From assembly GCA_005784505.1 (NCBI GenBank), contig VCAZ01000116.1, positions 194,007 to 258,006 on the forward strand: a stretch of DNA of 64,000 nucleotides, written 5' to 3'. Position numbers and translations under genes: made by a program. The notes beneath the pieces are model-generated. The model worked only from the letters and a program-made list of their open reading frames with translations. It did not search any database and was not told where the DNA came from. This stretch comes from Bagarius yarrelli (taxonomy: Eukaryota > Chordata > Actinopteri > Siluriformes > Sisoridae). Positions 23,601 to 38,600 of this stretch are shown here, in pieces. How positions within the stretch are numbered: position 1 is the first letter of the stretch; every line of letters starts with the position of its first letter.

Positions 23601-26600
23601 AGAGCGTTACATGTGGTGTTAAAGGTCTGAAAATCCATTAGATATTTGTGTCTGTGGTGCAGCTCTGCTTTGGCCATGTGTTAATTCGGCTTTCTCTTGA
23701 CATCGTTTTCTTTACCTGCTGTGCCTTACGTAAGCCGGGGGTGTTAATTAAGGGGCCATTCTGAAGAGGATAATGTTCAGGTTGAAGGTGTGTGAGGATA
23801 TTCCGAGGTTAGGGCAAGTGAAAGGATCAGACTCTCGAATTAAACAAGTGTATTTATAAGTAAGTTTAACCCCAGTGTCAGTGCCAGACTATAACTAACA
23901 GGGGGTCACACGGCTTCCAACAAGGGGGCACAAAAACAACCAATCCAGTGCAAGCACACACTCATACAAATGGTACAGTCTGTCAGCTCATTCCTCGTAA
24001 AGTGAACAACAAGTAAACAACAAAATAACAAACTCATCAGTATTCAAATAACTTTTTCAACAAAAGCAAAAAAAAATATTAAAAACAAAAGAAATATCAA
24101 CTTTGATTGCTACGTTTAATGTTTTATTTATTTTAATTTATTTTTATTTTTATATTTATTGTTTAAATGAACAAAACCGTGTGTGTGTGTCATAAACTGA
24201 ATATATTGTGTAATTGTGTAATGTATCAGAACCTCTTTATGATGAATTAAAGCATAAAGCTACTAAAAGCATTCGATATATGTGTATATATGTATATATA
24301 TGTAGTGGTGGCTCATGGTTAAGGTGTTAAAATTGTGGGTTTGATTCCCAGCTCCACAAAGCCATCACCTGTAAGGCCCTTAACCCGCTCTAGATAAGGG
24401 CGTCTGCCAAATGCTGTAAATGTAAAAAATATATATATCTTTTTTTATCGCACAACCAATTCAAAAGCTAAAAAAATACATTAGTTATAATTAATTTCAA
24501 TTTAATTATATTATATTATATTTTATCCTTTATTGTTTTGACTTATTTTATTTTGCGGACTGTTGCAACAAGTTTCATTTTGTATTTGACAATAAACATT
24601 AAAATGTAAATTAATCAGGCTTTAAAACTGACACACTCCACATATTAAGTTTTTTCCCAGTAGTTTTTACTTCTCACTCTTCTTCTTTTCTTTCTCTTTC
24701 AACACAGAGCCAAAAAGAAGGCCAAGCCTTTAAACCTGAACCTGAAGATCCACAGCAGCGTCGCTGGGAGTTGTGAGAACCTGCCGACTCAACGATCCCC
24801 TCTTCACTCGGATCACTCGCTCCGCACGTTTTTCTTCCCAAGCCTTGTGCCCTCCACGCCGCCAGTGCATGTAGAGACGCCTTCTGCCAGTATGTACCAA
24901 CAACTCAGCCTTTACACACCAATCACAGCCGTGTAGCATGTTTAAACTAAACACAAAGTTGTAATATATAAAAGAAGTTATTAAATGTTATTCTATAATA
25001 ATTATTCTAGTAAATACATAATGTTTTGGACAATTAATTCATTAAATAACATGGCAAAATGGCAAATTTTTACTACGATTACATTTTTACTTTAAAATTT
25101 TACTACAACTTGCCATGTTATTTATTTATAATTAAATATTTCTTTCTTTCTTTTTTTCTTTATTTACTTTTTCTTTTTTTAACTTATTGCTAAAAGCAGG
25201 TCATAAGTCGCAGAAAAAAAATGTAAAACAATTGAGTAAAATGGCAAATAGTTTTACTCAATTTTTTTTTATATCTTTACAAGTTACCACAGTACAGAAA
25301 GCAGGTGATAAGTTGCAGTAAAATTTGAATAAAATGGCATATTATTTATTTATAAAAACTAGTAGCTAATATAATAGTACGTGCGTAATGTTTTATACAA
25401 TTAATTAATTAGACAAAATAGCAAATATTCTACTTAATTTTTTTGTTTAATTTCACTACAACTTATCACAGTACAGAAAGCAGGTGATTGTAGTTTCAGT
25501 AAAATGAGTAAAATTTATGTAAAAAATGTGCTATTTTTCTTATAAAACATACCATTATAAACCATTTTAACACACAATTTATCAATAACACTTTCAGTAC
25601 TTTATATAAACGTGTCTTCAGAATTTTGAAGAATTTTCCGTGATTGTGTGCTGAAAGGGCTTTCGAAAAGAATGTGCTTACTTTTTTTTACGGAAAACTA
25701 CTTTGATGAAACTGCAGTCATAACATTTTTTTTAAATACCAGTTAAGACACAAGTGAGAATACTTTCTGTGAGAGCTCTACATACTGTAAGGTCCACCCC
25801 GGTTTGGCTGTGTCCGGGTTAAGATGATGTCCCAAAACATGTCTCGTCCCAAATCTGCTAAAAAACATTAGCTGTAGTTTTATCTGTATTTACTAGGCTT
25901 TGTGTTTAGTACAGCATTTACTAAATTGTAGAATTTTTAAAGGTCCTGATATAAATATTTAAATAGTTTTAATAGAACAAAAATCTAAAGCCAGACACTT
26001 TACAATATTTTAGAAAAGCTAAATATCATGTTAATGAAGCATTGTAAACAGATTTTCTACCCTATTTTTTCCTATTTTGCCTTCATATTTTGAAATCCAC
26101 CATTTTGTGGTTGTCACTATTTTATCTAACACTGCCAGCACTGACATATGATGACGTCTCGCACACCTCCTCTTTATTCATGGCACAAGTTTCTAATTTA
26201 AGATGCCAAATGACAGGTCACATCTTGTTTCCCATAATGCCTAGCATCAGCGTGTAAGCGCATATCGTTGAAGCTGATGCTACGGCGCCAACAGCCCCAT
26301 CGGGACGAGCTGTTAGAGTGATAATGATGCAGTGGGGGGTTTGAGTGGACTGCTGGACTGGATGTTGTCCTACAGATGGATTCCTGTTTCCAGAGTTTTG
26401 ACTGATTGCGTCTTGGTGTATCTTTGGTCCTTGAATCGATGATGTGAATCCGGATAGCTGGTGTTTCGGTGTGTGTAGCCAAATCATTTCGGGTTTGTGA
26501 GGTACACAAACAAAAAGCATTGCTATATTCGCTATATAACAGTATGACTGCAGAACCTGCTACAACCATTTTTAGCAACTTACACTCTACACAATGACAT

Positions 26601-29600
26601 TGTCTACTTAGTGGTATTATCGTTGACTGTAGTCTGGGTTCTAGACTCAAAAAGACATAAAAAGTTGGTCAGGGTTCAACATAGTACTGCTACTGCTCTA
26701 AGAGATGAAATCCTTAGGAATCTTTACCACTTAAAACTATCATTGAAAAGAAACTGAGGAAATTAAGAGTCAAAAACAGGAAAGACTGTAAAACAAGACT
26801 CTGATGGAAAGTATCTAATAGTATAGCAAGAATTCACAAGAAGACGATTAGTTTAAAAGTCCAATCGTAATAAAAATGCTCCATATGAACACCTTAATCA
26901 GAATAAAAATTTCCAACCTGATTAAAATTTCATTCAGGTTGAGAAGGCAACTAAAAACAAAGATCTGGTATTTGTTAAGACTTAACATCCAGTGACAATA
27001 ATATTACACTATTATTACAATAATATCAAAATATCACACTATCACAATAATATTAAACTATTATTACAGTAAAATTACACTATTACAATATTATTACACC
27101 ATTATTACAATATTATCACACTTATTACAACAATATTACACTATTATTACAGTGATATTACACTATTATTACACTGTTATTACACTATTATTACATTATT
27201 ATTACACTGTTATTACAATATTATTACAATAGTGTTACAATAATATAACGCTATTATTGCAGTAAAATCACACTATTACAATATTATTACACTATTATTA
27301 TACTATTATTACACTATTATTACACTATTACAACATGACACTTACAATAATATTACGCTATTATTAAAATATTATTACAATAATATCAGTTATTACAATA
27401 CTTTTACACTATTACAATACTATTACACTATTATTACAATATTACCATATGACACTATTATTACAATATTATTACACTATTATTACCATGATATTACACT
27501 ATTATTACACTATTATTACAAAAATATTACACTATTATCACAACAATATCACACTATTGTTACAATAATATTACACTATTATTACAATAATATTACACTA
27601 TTATTACATTAATATTAATCTCAGGCACATAATAATAACCTACATTTCACTCTGGATAACCTACGTTCCCACTCTGGAACACAGTGTAGAAAAAAAATGA
27701 TCACATTAGCAGTTTCCTAAAGCCTGTAAAACTTTTGTAGCCAGAAGTGTTGCCAGTTGTGTGAAGTCATTTCAGATTAATCAGAGTTAACCATGCATGT
27801 AATGAGATATAGGTGTGTCTGGCATGGTTGCTTTGTGCTTTCCTGAACTTTCTCTGCACCAATTATGTGTTGCGCCTTTGGGGGTTAAAGAGTCATACAC
27901 GTGTTTCTGACGTTAAGCTATTATTAAGTCTGGTAATGACATTAATGACTTCCATATGAGTCAAATTCCACCAGAGCCTTCTTTATCCGAAAGGCGGCGA
28001 GTGAGATGAATTTCTGATAAGCGTGTGGCTCCGAGGCGGATGAGTAATTTCATTGGGATGGTGTGGCGGCTGTAATGGCATTATGCAAGCTCAGAGTCTG
28101 TCCCTGGAGCCCTGGGTTGGGATGCTGTGGTATTAAACAGACCTTTGCTGTGTCAATAGGCCTTGCATCAACTCTGCTGCATAAAAACATTATCGAATTA
28201 GTCTGATGTTGATGTTCTGATGCTTACAGATAGCTTTTTAAAGGCTAACCTAAAGGCTAGTATTAATGTTTAGGGCCTGAGCACCGATTGATAGTTTTAA
28301 GTCATGTGTCTTTAAAGCTATCTGGCAGGCAAAACTATTATCCAACATAGTGGCCTACACTGGGATCTCTATAGAAACTTTTCTTCTGTTTCAAGCTACT
28401 TGTTGACAAAAGAATACAAAGATATGACCACAAACTGCAACTTTTAACTATCAATTGGAATTGCTCTTCTTCTTTATGTTATAGCCCGAGAACAGACCTG
28501 TCAGCCTATTGTATTTGCTGAGATATTTAGGGCCCGAGCAGTGGTTTCCTAATTCCTAATTCGGGGTCACAGGAATCTGCTGGAGTCTACCGCAGCCATC
28601 TCTGAAAGGGGAAAAGGCAGGAGGGGTACAGCGTGGACAGGTTGCCAGTCCATCACAGGGCCACACACACACACACACATACACTCACACTCACTCCTAT
28701 GGGCAATTTAGAATCACCAATCAACCTAACATACATGTTTTTGGACTGTAGGAGGAAACCGGAGAACCCGGAGTAAACCCACACAAGCACAGGGAGAACA
28801 TGCAAACTGCACATAGAAAGACCCCTGCCCGGGAATCAAACCTGTTGTGAGGCAACAGTGCTAATCACTTAGCCATTGTGCTGCCCCCTATTGGAATTGC
28901 CCTTTTTTTTCTCTTCTAACCTTAATCATATTCTTGAGACCTTAAACAAGCCTGAAAAGTTTTGAAACATTGCCTACAGCTTTAATTAATTTTTTTCCAG
29001 TATAATATTTCAGTTTTATTAATTAAAAGCATGTCACACCCTGGTTTACACCAACAAGTTAAGTTTCTGTTATCAATTATGGTACTTATACATACATAAG
29101 TGCTTCAATTTACCAGCTTCTCTCTTCTAATTGAAAATAAAAAGGTTATATGGTCAGAAACTCCACTGTTATCGAGCCTTGAACTATGATACACTAGTAG
29201 AAATAAGGACGTCTAAACATATTTAGTGAACTAAAATGGATATAGTTTTAATCATAGCACAGCCCTAAATAGCCATTTTACTGTATTTATCAATAACTGT
29301 GAAAAATATCCCGTCATCTCTGAAAGTAATGTTTATACGATTGAAGCCATTCAATTTACCGAAGAAAAGTGCTGAAATTGTTCAGCTGAGTCAAGCACCA
29401 GACCATAATTTTCACACAATTACCTAAAATCTCTACTGATTCCGAGCATGGAAACAGCTTTCACACTTCACAAGGTGTAGAGAGCAGTCAGGGCAAATAA
29501 AATGCAACTTTTACAACAAACTGTGGTTTGGGCCTCCGGTCTTCGAGATTGACACCTGTGATTTACAGCAGTGGTTCCCAACAGGGAGGTCCTGACCCAA

Positions 29601-32600
29601 TAGGGGGCCTCAGCAAACTCTGTGATGGGTCGCTTTATATTTTAAAAAGTGTTGAGCTAGTTGATCAAGAAAATGGACAAATTTGTACATTTCAGGTCGC
29701 ATGTGTGAGATTAAAAAAGAATGGTGGAAGTGATACCTGAATCCTATCCAATGGATTATGAATAACATTAGTCTGAGCTTCCTAAGGACAAAAATACTGC
29801 AGCAATACTGGAAACATGAAATGCAGGAAATACTAAAAGCGATAATATCATTAAAAGTAAAGGGGGACCCCAAAATATTTTCTAAAGGGGAAAAAAAAGG
29901 GGAGTCTCAGACAAAACACATTAGGAATCCACTATAGGCCAATAGCTTTGCTACAAAGAAACCAAACGGCTTCTGAGCAAAAAAACAAGCGAACGATACA
30001 TGATAGAGTATGACATACTGAGGAAATACTTAGAGCGATAATATCACAATATCGGCCTAAAATATTTTCTTGGGAAAAAAGGGGGTCTCAGACAAAAAGG
30101 TTTGGGAATCACTGATTTACAGGAATCCACTATGAGCCAGTAGCGAGGTGTGTTGAAAGGTGCTGAACGATACATGATAAAATATGATAGATTAAATAAA
30201 GTGTTTTGTAATTTTATTTATTTTGGATTAAAGCAAAAAGCAAATCCTGTCTAAAATGTCCGCTTTCCAAAGTTACTATTTTCTTGTATGTTATTTTTTT
30301 TTTTTACAAAAGCTTCGGCTTTGGTGGTGAACCACAGACGGCTTTTAATTTGTAAGCCAGTCAGAATTCAGTGCTGATGTTTTTGAAGCTCTGGTTTGTT
30401 ATGCTTGTATCTACAGTACCGTATAAACCAGTTCTTTAAAGCCTTTAAAGTGCTTTGGTTCTTCAATTAAACACAGGATTTGCTCTAAGCTCTCATTTGT
30501 TTAACTTAGAAAATGACTTTAATAGAATTAAAGCATATGCTCAGATATTAGAGGCGGGAAAAAAGACGTCTTTTGTCTTTATCTTTGAAAGCGACTACGG
30601 AAAATTAAAGTAAAACAGTTTATATAGAAATAAATTGTTGGAGTTGTTCAATTCGGTGCACAAACACAGCATTATTTACCCTGTTAAATGTATTATTTAT
30701 AGCTTCCCCAGTGCAAAGATTCGCAATTATTTTGACTTTGGAAGTTTTTAGACAGACGTGATGATCTGGACAGAGTTTAGAACATATTTATCTAATTAAG
30801 TATCTCATTTATAAAGAACAGCTGGATGAAACTGACCTTTTCAGCACGTTGGTTTGTGTCGCTGATGAGTAATTTGTCAGTGTTGATAATTTGAAAGGCA
30901 ACATTCTTTTTTTTACTTTTGTAGTTCATTATAATGACTATTAAAAAAGGCAGCATGGTGGCTTAGTGGTTAGCACTTTTGCCTAACAGCAAAAAAGATC
31001 TGGGTTCGATTCCCAGGCAGGGGTCTTTCTGTGTGGAGTTCCCATGTCCTGGTTTACTCCAGGTACTCCGGTTTCCTCCAACAGTCCTAAAACATGTGTG
31101 TTAGATTGATTGGTGATTATAAACTGCCCATAGGAGTAAATGTGAGTGTACGTGTGCCCTGTGATGAACTGGCGACCTGTCCAGGGTGTCCTAGTCCTCA
31201 CCCTTTCAAAGACGGCTGGAATAGACTCCAGCAGGTCCCTGTGACCCCGAGTTAGGGAATTAGTGGTATAGAAGATGCACGAAGGAATAAATGATTAATA
31301 TGTAATTCGACTACTTTAACTTCACTCCCTGTTTTTATATTTTTTCTTGCTTTTCATTTTCTACTTTCTTTATTTTTATCCTCGACATTATCTGCTGTTC
31401 ATATCAAAGTGTCAGCCAAATAAATGGATGGGAAAAATGTAGGCGTCTTTTCTTTATTAAGACATATTGGAAGGGTGGAATAAAGTCACTTAAAGTCACG
31501 ACATACTGACATAATTCGAATTTTATTCTTCTCCCAACTTTTCCGGGAAAAACGGCACCTACGGGGTTGCCATAGAAACAAGCGAGTGAAGGATGTGTGT
31601 TATGGTGTTGTGTGTGAGAGTAGGATGCTGCTTCTCGATCCCCTTCTGTATGAACGATGGCAGTGAAATGGGAAGCGAGTTAAGGTTAAGGTTGAAACGT
31701 TAAAGGTTTTTTTTTTTTTTTTTACTTTGGTTATGAGAACATGTCTGGTCTATCTATCATTCTCACTTTTTCGCATTGTATTACTGTCCAGCAGTGAGGA
31801 AGTCAGTCATTACAAAAGGAACAAGTCTGTGGTATAAGATTATTATTAGGCACAGAAGCGGTAAGAGCGCTTATCACTGATTAGTTGAACCGCAGTTTAT
31901 AGTCATAAGGAAATCCCACGAGGACTATCCGCTCGGATATCCGCTCGGAATCGTCCTGTTGGCTCTAATTTCTCTGACTGTTTCCTGTTTTTCCAAGTCA
32001 GTCTGTTATTATGTCACTAAGTGGGTTGCAATCAGAAGCCACTCTGCCTTATGACATAGCACAACCTGGTCCTGGCTTTAGGGGGAACTTGACAGTCTTC
32101 TGAATTTTTGTACTCTAATAGGTTCCAAAATACATCACAACAGTAAAGTTTCTTATAATATAATGTTTGGACACATAGATTAAAATGTCTAGTGTACAAA
32201 GACAAGAGAGGTGTGGCTTATGAACCTGTTAATCCCTGTAAGGAGGTGTGGCTTATTTACCTGCCCGTCTCACTGAAGGAGGTGTGGCTATGTGCCTGTC
32301 AGTCTCACTGAAGGAGGTCTGGCTTATGTGCATGTCAAGCTCACTGAAGGAGGTGTGGCTTATGTGGCTGTCAGTCTTACAAAAGAAGGTGTGGCTTATG
32401 TGCTTGTTGATCTCATTGAAGAAGGTGTGGCTTATGTGCCTGTCAGTCCCAGTTAAGAAGGTGTGGCCTATGTGCCTGTCAGTCTTACTGAGGGAGATGT
32501 GGCTTATGTGCCTGTCAGTCCCAGTAAAGGAGATGTGGCTTATGTGCCTGTCAGTCTTCCTGAAGGAGATGTGGCCTATGTGCCTGCGCCTGTAGTCTCA

Positions 32601-35600
32601 TTCGTGACTAATGAACCTCTAAAATTAAACGATTTGAACATAAAAGTAAACATTGCAATGTAGCACTACAGCATGTTTCTCTAAAACCGATCTAAACTAT
32701 ACTATGCTGTATAGAAAAATATAGAACCCAGATTTTAAAATAAATATTTATCCTTTTTTGTTCGTTAAATAGTGCCTTATTCTTTAGAAACTGGAACCAG
32801 CATCCTTTATTCTTTTTTCCTTCTAAAATAAAACTATTCACTGACAGTACTTGATCGCAGCGGTTCTTTGTAATTGTGACCTCTGACCCAGACTTGTGAT
32901 GTACTCGCTTTGTCGTCCTTGCCACACATCTCATGTCAGTGGAGCAGAACGGCGAGGTTACAAGGCAAAAGCAATCACTGTCATAAAGGAGATAAAAAGC
33001 TTGTCAGGTGAATACATTAGGCCGCACTGCAGGAGTATATACACAATATGGACAAAAATATCGGGACATGACCATTTTGAGCGTTCTATTTTACGATTTA
33101 GTCTTACTCTTACTTCGAATAATAACTTTTGATAAGGTTCTTTAATAGATTGTGAAGCATGATTTAGGGGGTTGGGTCACTCAGTCACAATAGTAGTGAG
33201 ATCAGACGCTATGTTGTGGTTAGGAGGTCCTGGGTGCAATCGATGTTCCAGTTCATCCCAAAGGTGTTTAGTTTAAATGGGTGAAGTCAGAGTCACTGGT
33301 CTGTGCAGGACATGAGAGTTCTTCCACTCCAACTAGAAAACAGCATGTCTTCATGGAGCTCAGGGCTTTTGTGCACAGGGACATTGTCATGCTGGAACAG
33401 GGTTGGAGGAATAATGTAATGCTACAAAATAAAAAGACAATTGTGTGCTTCTAATTTTGGGCAAGACACACTTATGGGCCTTTTTCATTATTCGAAGTCT
33501 ACAAACATTTGACAATATTGTGTATGTATTACATAGTAAGAACGTTGAGGTCTTTTTTACACCAAACTTGGAAGTGAGAAGTGGTAGCTCAGTGGATAAA
33601 GCCGGAAGATTGTGGATACAATTTCCAAATTCACTAAACTTTCACTGTATTGAATTTAGACTACATACCGCTACTGTAATAAAAATAGTCAATCACTTAA
33701 AATAAAGTCTTTTGTTGACTTTTTATGTAGTGGCAAACTGTATGTCATCGCGGCACTGTCATTAAGCCATTCTTGAAAAAGAAAAAAATTGGGTCATCGC
33801 TTCACCATCATTAGGCCATTATTACACCTAAAATTGGCCACGGACTGTCTTTCGATTGGATAAATATCCTTTTGAACCGACAGGGCTGCAGGGCAGAAAT
33901 ACAATTATTACCTAACTGGCTTTTTTTTTTAGAATTGGTAGGTTTTCCATTTGAGCGATGACAGCACACAGCAAATTATAATAATTTGCTCTAATTGTGG
34001 CCTGTTTATGTAATGCAGCTTCTCTGCAGCAGCACAACAATGCTGATGGCTCTAAAAGGTTCTCATTCTTTTCTCTTACTCATTTTTCTTTTTAGAAAGA
34101 GCCGTGATCTAATGTTTTGATAATTAACAGTTTTTAATGTGAGGATTTGTGATGCACTGTGAAGGATGATTTAAAAGTATTGCTTGTTTGTGCTAATTGT
34201 GTTCGTTCATACTGTTTTTCCAAAATTTTACTGTTGACATCATGTTTTTGTGTGTTTTTTTTTTTTTTTAATTACTCTTCCTTTGTTTTATTTTTCTACC
34301 AGACACCCTGTCCGTCCCTCGCTGGTCCCCACAGATCCCTCGCAGAGACTTGGGCAATTCTATTAAACACAGGTATTTTTTTCACAAGTCTGTCTCGATC
34401 GATATGATCAGTAATATTTGTTTGCCAGTTGCAGTCCTCTTAAATACCAAGTACATCAAAGCTTATAATTCTAATTCCATCCCACAGACCATCCAATGTG
34501 TCTGCTATAAATAATGCCCTTTGAATCCATTTCTTATGTTTTCCTGTTAAACATTCAGTGGTATCACTGTTGGGTCGAAATATTACCCAGATGCAGAAAC
34601 TATGTTTGTGTGGACAAAACCTTTTTTGTTGGCAAACTAACTTTCTGGTTTGGCCCATAAAATGTTTTATAAGAGACAATGATTCTCGGAAGGAGATGAA
34701 TCCTAAAGATACATCAAGTAAAAAGGTCTAATGGCAATGCCATGGTTAGGTTGATAAAATGATGGTTTGGAAACATGACCATAAGCCTTAACCGGCATTC
34801 CAAATTCAAGTAAAGTGAATTAAGCATTTGGTTTTGTGGACGGATTACAGGGATGGTATGATGAAGCCTAGGATTGCATAAACAAAGCCCAAGGCTAGGC
34901 AGCAAGAAAGTCAGGGTTTGGCAGTGAAAGCCCAGGACCTGACATCCTAGGATCATGGCCAGATATACAGTATAATGGCCAGGGCTTGGCAGTCATACAA
35001 AGAAATGGACAAAGGAATCCCACTGCCAAAAAAAAGCCCCCCAAGGTTGGACAAATTAGGGCAGGGATATAAATTTTAGAAATGAACAGATAGAACCCAT
35101 GGCTGAACATAGTAAACCCAGGGCCAGGCAATCTATAGCCTGACAGGTAAACCCCAGAGCTGGTCGAAGGAATATCATGGACAGGCATGTGAAAGCCATG
35201 GCTGGACAAATGAAGCCCATTGATGACCAGGTGAAGCCCATGTTAAGGGCTTATAGCTAAGCAATCAAAGTCCAGAATTAAAATAATTATATCAATATTA
35301 TATAAATAAAGTCTGTTATTTAAAAGCTGTTGGTTAAATGTTTTCATATACTTTTATTTGCATTATTTATCAAGTCATTATGCTCATATTCGAACCACTG
35401 AGGCTTCTGTTGTAAACCAGAAAATTTTACCTGTTTTACTTTTTTACATTAAACTGAATTTTTAATGGAAATATACCTTGGATGTGACTATTAAAATGTA
35501 CAGACAAAATATAGGACTTCACATTTGTGCCAGGTTTGTGTGTGGTGGAATAGTTAAAAATGTCAGACCAATTAATACGAGTGCCTGTCTGTCTGCCTCA

Positions 35601-38600
35601 AGCATTTGTGTGTGGACTGAATAAAAGATTGTCTTAAATGCCACCGATTGGGAACAGAAGTGCTTTCGTGCTAAAAAATACAATGAGGGGAATTTACAGT
35701 AAGAAAAACGGCGGTAAACTGTTATATAAAATAAGCCCGACATGGCCTGACTTATAATGTCCAGGGATGTACAGTTGAAGCCCATAGACATGTAGTGCAG
35801 TAGACATGGATGATGAGTACCTGAAGCCCAGGATTGGGCACATAAATTTCAGGGCTGAACAATGGAACCCTCAGAACAGGCACGGAACCCTCGGAATAGG
35901 CCCAAGGAATGGACAACAGAAGTCCAGAACTGGGCACATATAGCCCAGGATTGAACAATGGAAGCCAAGAGACAGGCACATTAAGTCCGGGGATAGGCAC
36001 CAATAGCTCGGGGATGGGCACCAATAGCCTAGCAATGGACATTGCAAGCACAGGGGTGGACATTCGAAGCTCAGAGATGGGAAAGAACCGGTTCGATTCC
36101 GGTTCGGGCCCTTCCCGGTCTCACCTCTATCTCCCCCATTTCATCACTCTGTCCTATAAAAAAAAACCAAACAATGATCTTATTGAATTTTGCAATGATG
36201 TCTTTAACTATATATAATAATTAATATTGGCACAGATAAGGATGTTGGTTAAAATATGTCTTTGTTCCAATTTAACATGCCACTTGAGGAAAGTAAACAC
36301 TAGATGGGACATGGGAGTGAATTGTGGCTAAAAATTGCATAGGGAAGCCTTCTTCTTCTGTCTCACAGAGGCAGCAGTGGCTCAAATGGTGGCTAAAATG
36401 GTTAAGGCTGAGTTGCTGATCTGGAGACCAGGAAGACCTGGGTTCAAGCCCGACCACCGCCAGCTGTTGATCTGAAGACCCAAAACACCTGTGTTCAAGC
36501 CCCCCCAGCAAGCTAACCACTGTTGGGTCCTTGAGCAACACCCTTAACCCTTCCTGATAGCTGACCCTGTGCTCTGACCCCAACTTACTAAGATGGAATA
36601 TGCGAAAAATGTGACAATATAATGGCATTTACGTTTACGTTGACATAACGGCTTGGTACATTACTGCCACCAACTGATCCGAGTGTAGAGCACGTCATTC
36701 ACTTAACCAATCACACCAAAGAGCATAAAGAAAATTCAGTTAAAGATAAAATATATAGATAGTTTCATTATATAAAAAATATATTTGTGTATAAAGTTGG
36801 GTATCATAGTGACGATTCTCAGTCTCATCCATTCCTGCTGACATTTTTTCCGGTCCCATCCTAATTAGGCGATTAATATTGATTTTGTTTCCTGTGACCT
36901 GCTAGATTCCCGAAAAAATCTCTGCCGCTTACTAAGACAATTTTTTATATTTATTTAAATGGGAACTCAAGTTTTGCTCAATTGTACGATTTTTTTTAAA
37001 TATGTGAAGTTCATGTTATGGATTATAAATTTACACTATATAGCCAAACGTTTGTGGACACCTTACCAGCACCCAATGATTGTCCTGATATGTAGTAGCA
37101 TGAATTTTCTTCTTTGGAACTAAGAGGTCTATTTATGTCAATGCTCCTGTACATAAAGCCTTTAAGTTCCATGAAGACATGTGGTGTTCTCATTGGAGTG
37201 GAAGAACCCTCATATCCTGCACAGAGCCCTGACTCTGACTCAACACTTTGGAATGAACTGGAACACCAACTGGACTCCAGACCTCCTCACCTCAACATCA
37301 GTGTCTGATCTTACTAATATTATTGTACTGAATAATCAAATCCCCATACCAAATAACTGTAATGAGCAGGTGTTCCAATATGTTTGTCTATAGGGTGTAC
37401 CTTTGATTCATATTACTTTGTGAGTGATCCACTTCTGTTCCCACAGTCTGAGGTGAAACCTCCGCTGATAGGCTGCATGAATCAAGAGTCTGGGCTTAAC
37501 AGTACTTACTTTTTCATACCGCTCTGTGTACATTGTAGTGGCTCAACTGGGACATTTGTCACCGCAAATAATCCAACATGGAATGCATGGAAAAGGCACA
37601 TAAAGCCTAGGGACACAGAGACGGCCACATAAATTCCATAGCTGGACAATGGAAGCCTAGATGTGGGCACAAAAACTCAAGAAATGGACAACAGAAGTCC
37701 AGGTCTGGGGATATATAGCCAATGATTGAACAATGGAAGCTGACAGACAGACACATTACACCCGAAAATGGGCACCAATAGCCCAGCAATGTACACCGCA
37801 AGCACATGGACAAACATTTAAAGCTCAGGAATGGACAATCAAAGCTCAGGGATGGGAAAGAATCCATGGCTCAGCACATAAAGCCTACTGATAGACAAAA
37901 GATGCTCAGGGTTTGTAAGCCATAAAAAATAACCCCACACGTGTATTGCTATTTTTAGTGGAATACCAGATACACCTGTGCTTCTAATAGCGATGACTTA
38001 TTTACAGTAAACCAAACATCTTAGGTTAATTTTACATTTTCAATATGGCTTAGAAACCTGAAATGTGTTTCTGTGAAACAGTTTAGCTGTAAAAACATTG
38101 TTGAGCACGATGACATGAACCGAATGGCCTTCGTGTCCCAATCCGAACAAAAGCGTTTCAATTCCATCTGTCAAAGTGAATTAGTCATATTCCATCTCCC
38201 CATTCTGCAGGGTTCTGCGGGTCAAATGCCGACTCAAAAGCGCTTTATTGTCGAGTACAAAGCAGGTATGGCTCCTAATAAGATATTCCTATACGGAAGG
38301 TCAGACAGAGACTCGGAGCTTCTTGCCTGGCGCTTTACATTTCTTACAATAATAATAACCATGTATTTTTTGGCCAGTGTGTATCCGTGTGATCTTCGAC
38401 CTCCTTAAATATTTGCTAGCTGATCATTTTCATTTAAATTACTCTATATCAAAGATTAAAGTAAGAGAGAGAGAGAGAGCTTATCGCAGCGAGTTGTGTT
38501 TGTTTTGCCGCTTACTGAAAAGGTAACGGGGCATATACGGTTGTTGCTTTGACACATTGAGTTTCTTTATTGCGCGATTCCTGGGAAAGTAAATCATTAT

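Noticed and set aside
26198..26650. 150-codon minus-strand frame as a nested gene
   Set aside because: No recognised domain or coding signature, and a 100-codon frame overlaps it. Kept only as an unexplained block.
32248..32595. 115-codon frame with a periodic MCLSV…KEVWLM pattern
   Set aside because: A 39-bp minisatellite whose unit is divisible by three keeps the frame open. No supporting signals.
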